Positions 31,996 to 42,675 are shown, counted from the first letter of the stretch. The stretch: 64,000 nt of DNA from Glycine soja (GCF_004193775.1 NC_041008.1:18433731-18497730), one strand, 5' to 3'. The notes: generated from the sequence alone by a model not told the origin. Program-made: numbers and translations.

Positions 31996-32929
31996 GTACA
32001 ATTCATAGATAGAGTCTGTGTGCTAAACTGTTTTATGGGTTGGACCTAAATCAGGAGGGAGAGGCCCTGACAGACTTTTTGGAGTCTAGGCCTTGGGGGT
32101 AAATACATCCGATTTAAGTGTTCCTTTAAGCCTGTGTCGATTCCACATGGTTGGAACATTATCGCAAAATAGAGTGACCCTGACTGGTCTTCTTGTGATT
32201 TTAACTGGTAAGAGTGACCTGACTTACTAGTGTGTGGTTTGTCTTGTCATGTACTCATGGGTACCCGACGAGGTTTTTCACTAACATGGTACCACATTGC
32301 ATATATGATTGAGTCTTAATATATTTGTTACATAACACTTGTGTATTGATTGATATTGATTGGTTGAGTGATAGTGTTTGACCATTGAGTACGTGAATGA
32401 TGTGAAAATGAATGAGACATGTTATGTTGAGATGTGATGTTACACGACAAGTTGTGGAATGACATGAGCTGTATTTAAGTAAGTTGTATTTCATTTATAT
32501 GATATGTATATCTATGTTTCCACGTTTCTCTCTATTAGTTAGGAATGTGATAACTCACTCCCTGTGTGTTGTTTGTATTTGGATCCTGTGATAATCTCAA
32601 ACTTTGTGTTCGTGGGAGCAGATGATTAGGTGAATGACTATGGAAAACCTTATGTTAGAGGACGCTAGAACACAATGCTCTGATAGGATGTGACATTGGG
32701 ACATATGTTTCTATATTGATTGCATGAAGTCTTGGACGGCCTTGTTTTGAGCCAAGATGATTTTATTATTTATTTGAACATATTCTATTATGATGTTAGA
32801 AAAGTGAATGTGAGTCTTTTACCTTTTTGAAATGTTTTTATTTAAATATATTTTAAAAACTTTTAATTAATTTCATATTCTTATTCCTTTTATTATTAGT
32901 ACATATATGTGTGGGGTAGAGGGTTCACA

Positions 32930-34200
32930 TTGAAGGTTATACTTTTGGTTTTCGGGTTGGCATGTATATATACAAACAATTCATTATTTGTACCCATTGT
33001 TTCTAAACTTTGACACACCTGCGGTCAAGTTTAGTACCTATTAATGATATCATTTTTGCCTATATAAAAAATAGTAGTCTTTAGCTGGTGACTATTTTAG
33101 TAAGGTCTTTCTTCCTAATCATGTTATTTTTAAGCACGTTTTTTCTATACCAAGAAATCGAGAAGTAGCTAGCTTGCTATATGACATAAGTTGAAGATGC
33201 ATGAATGAATTTGTCCTTTTTTTTTTATTTGTATTTGAACATGCTAGTTTTTAGAGATAACATGTGGTTGTTGAATTGAGTTGATTCTTATTGCAAATGA
33301 AAATAGACTCAAAATTACTCAGATTTAACAAACACTTAAAAAGAAAGGAGTTATAATATTCACAAGTTGGTTTATGCTGTCTGGAAAAGTCTTTAAACAA
33401 TATAGACCTTTTTGTGTTTTTGGAATTTTCTGTTCCGTTGGAAATCTTTTTTAAAACTAGAGACTCCAAGATTTTATTTTAAAGCAAAAGTGGGAATAAG
33501 GCCTGCTTGTTTTGATATATCATTTACAGAGAGTAAAAGGTATGAGATGATTATACAAATCATAAGGTTAGAGAATGCCATTTTTTTTCCATATCTATAC
33601 CTTTTTAATTTGATATTTTCCTAAAATACACAACTTTTTCAAAAATTTCTCAAACTGCACCACTTTAATGCAAATCTAAGGAAGTTGGGTTTGGCCACCC
33701 CAACTTCTGTACATTGATTTTTTTTTAAATTTAAATTATTAAAATAATATAAATATTATATTATATAAATATATCTTTAATTGGTTTTAAAAATAACTTT
33801 TTATGAAAATAATTTTTTGAATTTTTTAAGAGATATATACAGATAAAGAAAATGTAAAAATTGGAGAAAATTATAGTATAATTTTTTAGTTACGATGTAT
33901 GTATTTTTTTAATTAAATTTATGTGTCATTGATGTTTTTGTTTTGTTATATTCGTTAATTAAAAAATGAGAAAATTAGTTAGTAGTATTAAAACAAATTA
34001 AAAAACACAGTGAAAAAATAATTCATACATCTTTCTTATACAATAGACATAAAATTTAAAAGTGTGGTAACTGAGATGATAGTCGAGAATAAAGAAACAT
34101 ATTAAAAAATAAAATTGCAATGCAAATATGACAAAACTAATGATAATGTGAAATATGTTGTGCAGGAGATATGTTTTCTTCTATTTCGGTTATTGGTTTG
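32930..34200. other. AT-rich intergenic stretch
   Basis: Long runs of A and T, short ORFs only. No domain, element end or RNA gene that I can support. Confidence 0.5.
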
Positions 34201-35035
34201 TTAAAAATAGCTAAAATTTCTATTGGGCAGAATCGTTTCCAATAGTTGGATTGTACTAACACCTTTAGCACGTCTTTGTCTTTTATATTCAATTAAATTT
34301 GCTGAATACTTTGCATGACTTCGTTGTCGAAAGAACAATTGTCTGACCAATTGTGATTCGAGAATTCCATAAGGGAGAAACCCCATAGGTGCAACTTGCT
34401 TGATTAAATCTTTGAGTTTGTCCATGCTACATCCCAAAGGAATGTCAAATCTTATTGGATTTGTTCCAGTGAAGGAGTAACCCAAAAACCCACCTTGACA
34501 TGATATGTTCCACTTCCCGTGGTAATACATAATTGCATCATGAGTAGGAGTGATAGTGGATTGAAGCAGGTTGAGTATACCATCTGGTGTTTTATTGATG
34601 GTACATAATAATTCTATAGGGCCAACACACGAGTATTGCTCATTGCACATTAACATTGTGTAAACATCATCATCATTTTTCAATTGTAGAGATTGAAAAA
34701 AATATTGTTGACCTACATCTATGAATGATTATCGGTAGTAGATTTCATCCACTAATTGATCATTGGTTAGCTGAAGGGTGTTGTGCATTATACTCTCGAG
34801 TGTATCAAAAGAACAGTCATTAGGAACTCCCATTGGTGTTGGGGTGAGACTTTGAAAATAAACACCAGTTTGGTTGTGAGTGATTGATCTATTTGGAAAA
34901 ATGAAGGCTAATCTCGAGTTAGCAATGGTCGGCTGCTTGTTTCTCCCAAAAATGACATAGTAATAAGATTGAATTTGGTTTATGAAGGTATGCTGTGTGA
35001 AATTGTGCGTTTGTATTGAGGGTGTTTTGTGTTAT
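34201..35035 (-). pseudogene. MuDR-type (PB1-like) N-terminal protein fragment A
   Basis: Read leftward, about 95 codons (SYYYVIFGRNKQPTIANS...DEIYYR) run to a TAA near 34733, then continue in the same frame for 160 codons from about 34683 (QLKNDDDVYTMLMCNEQYS, DIPLGCSMDKLKDLIKQVA, SQLVRQLFFRQRSH). The paired pattern, a PB1-like block followed by a DDDV..M block, is what I know from the N-terminal part of plant MuDR-family transposase-related proteins common in legumes. No transposase core or zinc finger follows, so this is a remnant. CTATAAATA on the minus strand at about 35036-35044 could be its former TATA box. Identification is by resemblance only. Confidence 0.5.
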
Positions 35036-35135
35036 TTATAGTTGTATGAACATTTTTCCCCGTTGATGTGTATTGGAATCTCATAAGGTTAGAATCGTGT
35101 TCTTGCTAAAGGCTTCTCTGGAATCCAATGTTTCT

Positions 35136-35605
35136 TTTTCCCTGATAATTGATGCAGCAGATGTCCATTATAATTTTCAAAGTAAGAAAAGAGATTCTGA
35201 GTTATTCATTTCACGTCAGTTTTGCTGGTGAGACATTTAACTTTTTAGAGACGTGTGCAAATTATAGAGTGTTGTCAATTTGGACTGTAAGTTTTCCCTT
35301 GTAACTAATGCAACAGACGTCCATTATAATTTTCAGAGTGAAAAAAGAGATTCTGAGTTGTCCATTTCATGCCAGTTTTGCTAGTGATACATTTAATTTT
35401 TAGAGACGTGTGCAAATTGCAGAGTGTTGTCAATTTGGATTGTGATTTTTCCCTTGTAATTAATGCAACAGACATCCATTATAATTTTTAGAGTGAAAAA
35501 AGAGATTCTAAGTTGTCCATTTCATGTCAATTTTGCTGGTGAGACATTTAACTTTTTGAAACAGTCTAGTGTAAATTGCAAAGTGTTGTAAATTTCGACA
35601 GTTAT
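35136..35605. repeat. Three tandem copies of a ~155-base repeat
   Basis: Units start near 35136, 35292 and 35447, each opening TTTTCCCT and containing TCCATTATAATTTT, AGAGATTCT(G/A)AGTT, TTTTGCT(G/A)GTGA and GAGTGTTGTCAATTTGGA. Identity looks like roughly 85-90 percent, with the third unit most diverged. They lie directly upstream of MuDR-like fragment A and between it and fragment B. Confidence 0.9.
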
Positions 35606-35733
35606 GTTACCATGCCACCTACTGCAGTAGAAGTGGGTAAACTAAAAATTGCTAAGTTAAATTTAAACAAAAAATTTATTTCATTACGTAAAGTGATCAA
35701 TGAACACGAACATAAGACATTACGTGAAAACCT

Positions 35734-36286
35734 CTAAGCAAAAATAACTAAGACATGAATCATCCCTAGATTACCAATCCCGTTTGAATATTGTTTCATG
35801 GGATGGAGACATGTTACTTCCTTCGGGTCCGGAAGAGGAGTCAGTACCACTATCATGGCTTTTGACCCAACAAGTATCATATTCATTTGATAAGTCCTCA
35901 AGATTAGAGGTTGAGCCATGTTGGTTACTTGGTGGGTTATTATTGTCACAAATTATGGCAAATAACTCCACAAATGTTAGTGATGGGTTGTTGTAAAAAA
36001 TGTTGAACATTTGTCAAACATCATCATCATCATCTCGCAGAATAAAAGATGTGTACATATAACGTTGTCTTGACTCAAATATAGGGCACCGAAAGTGGAG
36101 ATGTTGAATATGTTGTTGTGGTTCAATGTTTAGTTTTTGGTGAACAAGTTCAAGCTATTGTGTAAAGGTTATGGCCTTGTCGACCATGAAAGTTTTTGTG
36201 TTGTTACTAACGAAGGTGGTGCCCTCATTAGTGTTGCAGACTTGGCCGTTGTAGAAAACACAAACATATACATTTGGGTGACACAT
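35734..36286 (-). pseudogene. MuDR-type (PB1-like) N-terminal protein fragment B
   Basis: Starts MCHPNVYVCVFYNGQVCN at 36286 and runs leftward through a PB1-like region (LELVHQKLNIEPQQHIQHL, RYMYTSFILRDDDD), with stops near 36155 and 36012, into YNNPSLTFVELFAIICDN and an acidic Ser-rich tail. The layout matches the N-terminus of MuDR-related plant transposase proteins and parallels fragment A, so the two may be paralogous genes of one decayed element. No catalytic domain is present. Confidence 0.5.
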
Positions 36287-36439
36287 TGTGGTAGAGATTG
36301 AGATGAAAATTTGAAAGTGCTACAAATGTCTTTAGCTGTAGTGGTATTTATAGAATTTGCTTATAGTTGGGTGAGCCACTAGTTAAGTGTGCATTTAGAT
36401 GAACGGGTAAATGAGCACTTAAGCATATTTGCAAGGTGA

Positions 36440-37354
36440 TGTAAGCTCCACTGGAGCTTGTAGGCTTAGGATCTTCTTTATCAATGGATTCCTTTGCTTC
36501 TTGGAAGATGAATGACAGCAGATTGGAGAAGGAAGAGAGAGAGGAGACGCCACTTCAAGGAGAAGATGAGTCTAGAAGAAGCTCATCACCATAGGAGGCC
36601 ATGAATAAGAGTTTGGAGGAAGAAGGAGATGAATGAAGGGAGAGGAAGAGAAGAGCACGAAATTTTGTGCTCTAAAAGAGCTCTGAAATCTGAAGTTTAA
36701 TTTTGAAATCATCAAAGTTGAAAAAAATGCATACACATGACCTCTATTTATAGCCTAAGTGTCACACAAAATTGGAGGGAAATTTGAATTTCAATTCAAA
36801 TTTCACTTGAATTTGAAATTGAATTTGTGGAGCCAAACTTTGGAGCCAAAATTTTACTAATTATGATTAGTGAATTTTAGTTATGGTTCAGCCCACTAAT
36901 CCAAGATCAATTCTAAGATTTTCCACTAAGTGTACTTAGGTGTCATGAGACATGTAAAGTATTGAAGGATATGCACAAAGTGTGACTATATGATGTGGCA
37001 ATGAGGTGTAGTAAGCAAATGCTCACCTCTCCCTCTAAAATTTAATTGGATTGGGCTTCTACCAATTCAATTAAATTTATTTTCAACCACACACATCAAA
37101 TATTCACTTAGTGCATGTGAAATTACAAAAATACCCCTAATACAAAACTTGTCTAGGTGCCCTAAAATACAAGGGCTGAAAAATCCTATATTTCTAGGGT
37201 ACCCTACCTACATTATGGAGCCTTAAATAAAAGGACCAAATATAATGACATCCTAGTCTAATATGTACAAAGATAATTGGACCCAACCTTGGCCCATGGG
37301 CTCAGAAATCTACCCTGAGGTTCATGAGAACCCTAGGGCCTTCTTCAGCAGCTC
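36440..37354 (-). repeat. G1 3' LTR (at least this extent)
   Basis: Matches 63086-64000 along its whole length with scattered substitutions. The upper limit is where the window cuts the other copy, so the LTR may be longer. Minus-strand TATA box CTATAAATAG at 36744-36753 (63390-63399 in the other copy) agrees with minus-strand transcription. The match extends over the stop end of the pol ORF. Confidence 0.85.
36744..36753 (-). promoter_or_regulatory. TATA box of G1 LTR
   Basis: CTATAAATAG on the minus strand, inside GGCTATAAATAGAGG; repeated in the right LTR at 63390-63399. Confidence 0.6.
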
Positions 37355-37556
37355 TAGTCAATCCTCTTGGAGCCTCTTGCTCTTGGCTTTAGTGACTGGT
37401 CCCTTCCTAGGGAGGATTGCATCATCCCCTTCCCCTTGAAGAGGATTTGACCTCAAATCTGTTAGTTCCTCCTCAATATCAGCTCCACCTGCAAAAGGAA
37501 TTAAATCAGAAATGTTAAAAGTGGTGCTGACTCCATACTCTTTTGGGAGGTCCAAC
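37304..37556 (-). pseudogene. G1 integrase C-terminal end
   Basis: From the S1 insertion point leftward: LDLPKEYGVSTTFNISDL, then an acidic linker and LRSNPLQGEGDDA, ending at a stop near 37304. This is the usual end of a gypsy polyprotein after the integrase DNA-binding region. It continues the reading frame that was cut at 39172 by the S1 insertion. The last ~17 codons are also present at the end of the window, in the right LTR copy, so pol overlaps the 3' LTR. Confidence 0.8.
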
Positions 37557-39171
37557 TGCTGGATCAAGTGGCCTCAGAATAATTAAGAAGGGGGGGTTGA
37601 ATTAATTATTACTAGACCTTTACTAATTAAAAATTACCCTTCTTAGGCTTTTACTATGTTGTTAAGAAAATAAAGAATAGAAAAGAAACTTAACCAAAAG
37701 TAAAAACAAGAATTAAGGTGCACAACGGAAATTAAAAGAGCGGGGAAGAAGGAGACAAACACACAAGAGTTTTATACTGGTTAGACAACAACCCGTGCCT
37801 ACATCCAGTCCCCAAGCGACCTGCGATCCTTGAGATTTCTTTTCAACCTTGTAAAAATCCTTTTACAAGCAAAGATCCATAAGGGATGTACCCTCCCTTG
37901 TTTTTTTTGAACAACCTAGTGGATGTACCCTCCACTAGAACTGATCCACAAGAGATGTACCCTCTCTTGTTCTCAGTCAACAACCCAAGTAGATGTACCC
38001 TCTACTTGTACCACAAAGGATGTACCCTCCAATGTGTTAAGACAAAGTTCTTAAGCGGTTAGTCCTTCGAAACTTTGTGAGGGGGAAACAAAAGAATTCT
38101 CAGGCGGTTAGTCCTTTGAAATCTTTTGTTTTAGGGAAAGGGAAGAATCAAAAGAATTCTCAGACTGTGTCATTTTGAATTCTTTGACAAGGGAGAAGGG
38201 AGACACAAAAGAATTCAGGCGGTTAGTCTTTTGTTCTTTTGGAAAAGGGAGAAGAGAGACACAAAAAGAATTCAGGCGGTTAGTCCTTGGCGAATTCTTT
38301 TTGGCAAAGGGAGAAAGGAATGAAAAAGATGAATAACACAAGTTTTTGAACAAAGAACTTTTCTTGGAAGAAAAAGTTTTGAACAAAAACTTTTAGAAAG
38401 ATGAAGAGAAGATGAAATAAGAAAGTTCTAAAAGAAATGAAAGAAGATGTTGAAAGATAGAATGATTGAAAGAGATGATAGATCTGAATGAGATTGTTCT
38501 TTTTTTTTTTTTAATGTTTCATGCCAAGGTCACATATTTATAGTTTCTTAATGACTCAAGTCAAAACTTGTAACTCTTGGCAATTCCTTTAAAACTAATC
38601 ACTTAAAAAGATATGACTTTTGAAAGAATCTTCAGAAACAAGTCACTTGAAGAAATGTGACTTTTGGAAATGAATTTTCGAAAACAGTCACTGGTAATCG
38701 ATTACCATAAAGGTGTAATCGATTACACATTAACAGATGTGACTTTTCATTTTGAATTTTGAAAATCTTAACGTTTTAAAACCATTGGTAATCGATTACT
38801 ATAATCTGGTAATCGATTACCAGAGAGTAAAACTCTTCGGTAATGATTTTGTAAAAAACTTCTTGTGCTACTCAATGTTTTGAAAATCTTTTTAATACTT
38901 ATCTTGATTAAGTCTTCTCTTGATTCTTGAATATTTGAGTCTTGAATCTTGATCTTGATTATTCTTGAATCGTTGAATCTTGAAATCAAATTTGCTCTTG
39001 ATCCTTGAAGTGTTCTTGACTTAATCTTGAACTCAATCTTGAACTCATTCTTGAATGTCATCATCTTTGTTATCATGAAGTGATCTTGACTTTTGAGCTT
39101 TTTGTCATCATCTTTGTTATCATCAAAACTCCTTGAATCAATCTTGATTCATTATGAAGCTTGCTTCTACA
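37557..39171 (-). mobile_element. Solo LTR S1 (S family), TSD ccaac
   Basis: 1,615 bases, minus orientation, opening TGCTGGATCAAGTGGCC and closing GCTTGCTTCTACA on the plus strand. CCAAC at 37552-37556 and 39172-39176 is a perfect 5-bp target duplication. It is an inverted relative of S3 (56394-58076). It has a minus-strand TATA box CTATAAATA at 38535-38543, four TAATCGATTA-type palindromes upstream of it (38695-38825) and the hairpin arrays downstream. It splits the G1 integrase gene. No internal region, so it arose by LTR-LTR recombination. Confidence 0.93.
37878..38330 (-). repeat. Hairpin arrays in S1 leader
   Basis: Plus-strand view: five units of stem-TGTACCC-stem (37878-38036), for example CTAGTGGA/TCCACTAG at 37916-37938, ACAAGAGA/TCTCTTGT, CAAGTAGA/TCTACTTG; then units with AGGCGGTTAGTCCTT flanked by pairing AAGAATTC/GAATTCTT stems (38040-38330). 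Stem sequences and order match those in S3. Confidence 0.85.
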
Positions 39172-39583
39172 CCAACCTATAGGCATTGTTATTGATCCTC
39201 TCCAAAACCTGAAAAGGTCCATCCCCTCTAGGGCTAAGCTTGGATTTACTTTTAGTAGGGAATCTATCCTTCCTAAGATGGAGAAAAGAAGTTTTGTTCC
39301 TAGCTTAGCCCATAAGGTTTTCCAGAAGTGGCTAAGGAACTTAGCATCTCTATCTGACACAATGGTCCTAGGCAAACCATGGAATCTCACAACTTCCCTA
39401 AGAAAGAGTTTTGAGATGTGGGAAGCATCATCCACCTTGTGGCATGGTATAAAGTGTGCCATCTTGCTAAACCTATCCACCACCACAAAGATAGAGTCTA
39501 CACCTCTTTGGGTTCTAGGAAGCCCAAGGACAAAGTCCATACTAATGTCTACCCAAGGTGCAAAGGGGATGGGTAAGGGTGTG
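39172..39583 (-). pseudogene. G1 integrase core
   Basis: Between the E2 insertion (39583) and S1 (39172): [36 protein letters not shown] and [18 protein letters not shown] show the D and D of the integrase D,D35E triad. After GTKLLFS the sequence jumps, out of frame, to the C-terminal region (the block read as GDGPFQV in homologues), so about 150 codons including the catalytic Glu are deleted. The integrase is therefore dead independently of the nested insertions. Confidence 0.88.
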
Positions 39584-41675
39584 TGTCGCAACCTACCCTT
39601 CGGCGGGAGGGCGACGCGTGACTCGCGGGTTGCGTGTTCCACGAAAGGAATACGCGCGGAGTCGCCACCAACGTTTATTTGAGGAAAACGTCGGAAAAAC
39701 CGGAAAAGACGCAATCTACGAACTTTTAAGTGAAAGGTTCGGGAGTTGTATTTACGCACGGGGAAGGTATTAGCACCCCACACGTCCGTCCCAAGGGACG
39801 GCAGCCTTTAATCGAATGTGCAAACATGACTTTGATTTTTATGTTCCCTTTTATGTTCTTATATCCTTTATACCCTTTATATTTTTTTCTTTTTTGTGGT
39901 CGACAAGGGTGTTTCCCTTTGCTCCTACGTATTCCTCAATTTGTGATGAGGAAATCAGACCTACGTAGTTCTTTCGGAACAAAGTGTTTGGTTAAGTTGT
40001 TTTTGTCATTTTTGCAAAATATGTTTTTATTGAACAAAAGGTCATTTAAGGTGTTGAACCATTAAACGGTCTTTTGATTTTGAAAGGGGAGAAACGTTAA
40101 GGCGTTGGACCATTAACGATCTCTTGGGGTGGTCGACAAAAGCGGGGCTTTTGCTCCTACGTATCCTCAATTGCGATGAGGAAATCAGACCTACGTAGTT
40201 CTTGCAAAAGCGGTAAAGTCACATGTTGATTTTATGCTTTTGAACGGTCCATGTTAACCGATAAAAGCAAAGAGGACCGTTTAAGGCGTTGGGCCTTAAA
40301 ACGGTTTTTAGTGATTTTTCGGAAAAAAACTTGATTTGTGAGTTGATTTTAGTCTTAGTTTCACTTTGGTTATTAATCAATTCATTCAAGGAAACTTCCA
40401 AAGAAAAACGTCCGATTGATTTTTTTTATTATTTTATTCAAAGATATTTTGATTATTTTATTATTATTTTTCAAGATATTTTGATTATTTTATTATTATT
40501 TTACTTTTTTTGGTTTAACCGAGGTTATAGCGTGAACGATCGGTTAGATTTCGTTTTAACAGTGATTAAACGAGATTACAACACAAATGATCGGTTGAAA
40601 TTCATTTTATCATTTATTAGACGAGAAAACGGCTTAAATAAATGGTTAAAGCACGTTAAAAACGGAAGAAAAGAAAACTGAAAGTAAACGAAATTAAAGT
40701 GAAAGTAGACAAAACAAGAAATGAATTGAAAGTCTCGAATTCGAAAACTTACCCGTTGAAGAACGAAGAACGGATGAAGAACGGTGAAGAACGATGAAGA
40801 ATTTCCACAGAATCGCTTACGGAAGCGTTTCGGAAGCGCCTCGGCTTAGATTTTCTTCACGGAAACGATTTTTCCAAGCAAATTCGAAAGAGAGAGAAGT
40901 GCCAAAGGGGCTGAACCTTTTGAAACAGCTCCCCCCTCCCCTATTTATAGAAAAAAAAGGAGGTGCTTGCCGCCCAAAGACTTAATGAAGAAGATTTCTA
41001 AGCGCACCCGAATTACTAAGTTCACCCCCCCTTTTCGTATTTTACGGAAAAGTTACGGAAGCCTTACGGAACTGTTTTCGAATTTGATTTTCATCTTTTT
41101 TCTTTTCCCTTTTACCAATGTTAAGTGGAATATGCTTACCCAAGGTTTTCGGAAATTTTACGGAAGTATTACGGAAGCCGCGGAAGCCCCGAAAACCATT
41201 TTTCAAAAACGTGGAGGAGCTTGCCGCCCAGTTGCTTCCTCCTTAAGCAACCCAACTTCCAAAATGTTCTAGAAGGGCCTAGATTTGAATTGCTATTTAC
41301 ACCCCTATCTTGATAAGTTCACCCCCTTACCTTTTTTGGTGATTCTTTTTTCGTAAAGTTACGGAAACTTACGAATCTCGTAACGATACTTGTTTTCTTT
41401 CCGTAATGTTATGGAACCTTGCGGATTACATAATCATCGCCCTTTTGACTTACGGAATGTTACGGAACCTCACTTAATTATGCAACGATGCTTCCATTTG
41501 ATTTTCGGTGTGTCACGGAAACTTACGGATTGTGCATCAATATATTTTTTTGGTTTTTCGGCATGTCCTGGAATTTCACAAATTGCCCAATGATGGATGC
41601 CAAGCACCTCACAAGGACCAAAGAAAGGTCGCATGTCATCAAGCAAAGGTCCCCGGACGAAATTAGGGTATGACA
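39584..41675 (-). repeat. E2 LTR, copy A, with target duplication on both sides
   Basis: 2,092 bases, plus-strand ends TGTCGCAACC...GGGTATGACA. GTGTG flanks it at 39579-39583 and 41676-41680, so taken alone it looks like a solo LTR in G1 pol. It is essentially identical to copy B (53789-55891) except for one 11-base tandem indel (GAAGAACGAAC) near 40770/54985. It has a TATA box CTATAAATAG on the minus strand at 40941-40950 and a dense TTCCGTAA cluster upstream of it (41035-41530). The several ORFs across it occur in both copies and are not genes. Confidence 0.92.
40941..40950 (-). promoter_or_regulatory. TATA box of E2 LTR
   Basis: CTATAAATAG on the minus strand, within a G-rich context (TATAAATAGGGGAGGGG); the same at 55157-55166 in copy B. 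Sets E2 transcription to the minus strand, in agreement with its gag. Confidence 0.6.
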
Positions 41676-42242
41676 GTGTGTATAGCCCATGAGGCATCAC
41701 CCTAGACTTGGCTTGTAAACAAGCCACACACCTAGTGCAATGCTTATGGACATCTTTCTTCATATGGGGCCTATAAAACTTTTCTTTGAGTAAGACAAGG
41801 GTCTTGTCTATCCCAAAGTGGCCCATGAGCCCACCCTCATGGCTCTCTTTCACAAGTAATTTCCTAATGGATCCTTAGGGTATGCAAAGCTTTCCCTCTT
41901 TGAACAAATACCCCTCAGCCAAATAGAATCCATCTTGGGCCTTTTCCCACAACTACCGTAAATGAGAGAGAAATGTCAATCTAAATCATACAAGTCCCTA
42001 ATATTATCAAATCCTAAAATTTGAGCTTCTAGGGAGCAAAACAATGTGTGTCTCCTAGAGAGGGCATCAACTACCACATTTGTTTTTCCTTTTTTGTATT
42101 TGATAACATATGGAAATTGCTCTAGGTTCTCTACCCATTTTGCATGCCTCTTGTTTAACTTGCTTTTCCCTCTAATGTGTAGAAGCAAAGCTTCATGGTG
42201 AATCAAAGGTGATTCAAAGGTGTTTTGATGATAACAATGATG
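41676..42242 (-). pseudogene. Duplicated G1 flank (integrase zinc domain, RNase H end) plus start of S3
   Basis: Nearly identical to 55892-56458. It encodes, leftward, the end of RNase H ([19 protein letters not shown]) and the integrase H2C2 zinc domain (GHFGIDKTLVLLKEKF, CTRCVACLQAKSR), then the first ~50 bases of an S-family LTR (from 42178, TGTAGAAGCAAAGC). At 42242 the match stops inside ACAATGATG and the sequence becomes E2 LTR. Confidence 0.88.
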
Positions 42243-42535
42243 GGTGCCAAGCACCTCACAAGGACCAAAGAAAGGTCGCATGTCATCAAGCAAAGGTACC
42301 CGGACGAAAATTAGTGTATGACACTAATTTCGCTCCTCTCGGTTGACGAGAGTCGCGGGTGACCATGACTTGTCGTTCCCGGATTTTCACAAATTGCCTA
42401 ACGATGGGTGCCAAGCACCTCACAAGGACCAAAGAAAGGTCGCATGTCATCAAGCAAAGGTACCCGGACGAAAATTAGTGTATGACACTAATTTCGCTCC
42501 TCTCGGTTGACGAGAGTCGCGGGTGACCATGAAAT
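42243..42535 (-). repeat. E2 3' LTR remnant, polypurine tract, and 164-base tandem duplication
   Basis: GGGTGCCAAGCACC...GTATGACA (to about 42323) is the outer end of an E2 LTR. Next to it, read on the minus strand, GAGAGGAGCGAAATTAG is a polypurine tract immediately before TGTCATAC. The block occurs twice, beginning GATGGGTGCC at 42239 and 42403. These remnants differ from LTR copies A and B at several positions (GGTACCC versus GGTCCCC, TTAGTG versus TTAGGG), so they derive from the opposite LTR. Confidence 0.75.
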
Positions 42536-42559
42536 TTCCGCATGTAAATGACTTGTTGT

Positions 42560-42675
42560 TCCCGGAGGAACAAAAGGTGCAGAAGACTATGTCAGCCTCT
42601 GCATGCTATCAAGCGTTCTGTCTTACAGATAGCAAAAGAATGTTTATACGGATAACCACTCGGGTATTTCCGCGT
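42560..42675. repeat. Diverged hairpin unit preceding the 127-base array
   Basis: Successive pairing blocks: GTTCC/GGAAC, GCAGA/TCTGC, TGCTATC/GATAGCA and GGATAACC/GGGTATTTCC. This is the same order as in the 127-base unit, but with other stem and loop sequences. Confidence 0.6.

Larger units (their letters stand above)
30445..32929. mobile_element. Solo-LTR-like element X, copy 2 (full length)
   Basis: Begins TATAACATCTCATTTTTCG and ends GGGGTAGAGGGTTCACA. TTGAAGGTTAT is found on both sides (30437-30447 and 32930-32940), giving a flanking direct repeat of 8 to 11 bases depending on whether the terminal TAT belongs to the element. About 2.48 kb, without a meaningful ORF. Contains two internal duplications (see separate entries). 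A solo LTR would normally have a 5-base target duplication, so the superfamily is not settled. Confidence 0.7.

Noticed and set aside
39730..41593. Several ORFs (for example 111, 130 and 101 codons) present identically in both E2 LTR copies
   Set aside because: They lie in LTR sequence with no known domain; identity between copies reflects the recent duplication, not coding constraint.
39584..41675. Interpretation of copy A as the 5' LTR of E2 in plus orientation
   Set aside because: No primer site follows it; the TATA box, gag, primer site and polypurine tract all place E2 on the minus strand, and G1 pol flanks copy A on both sides.
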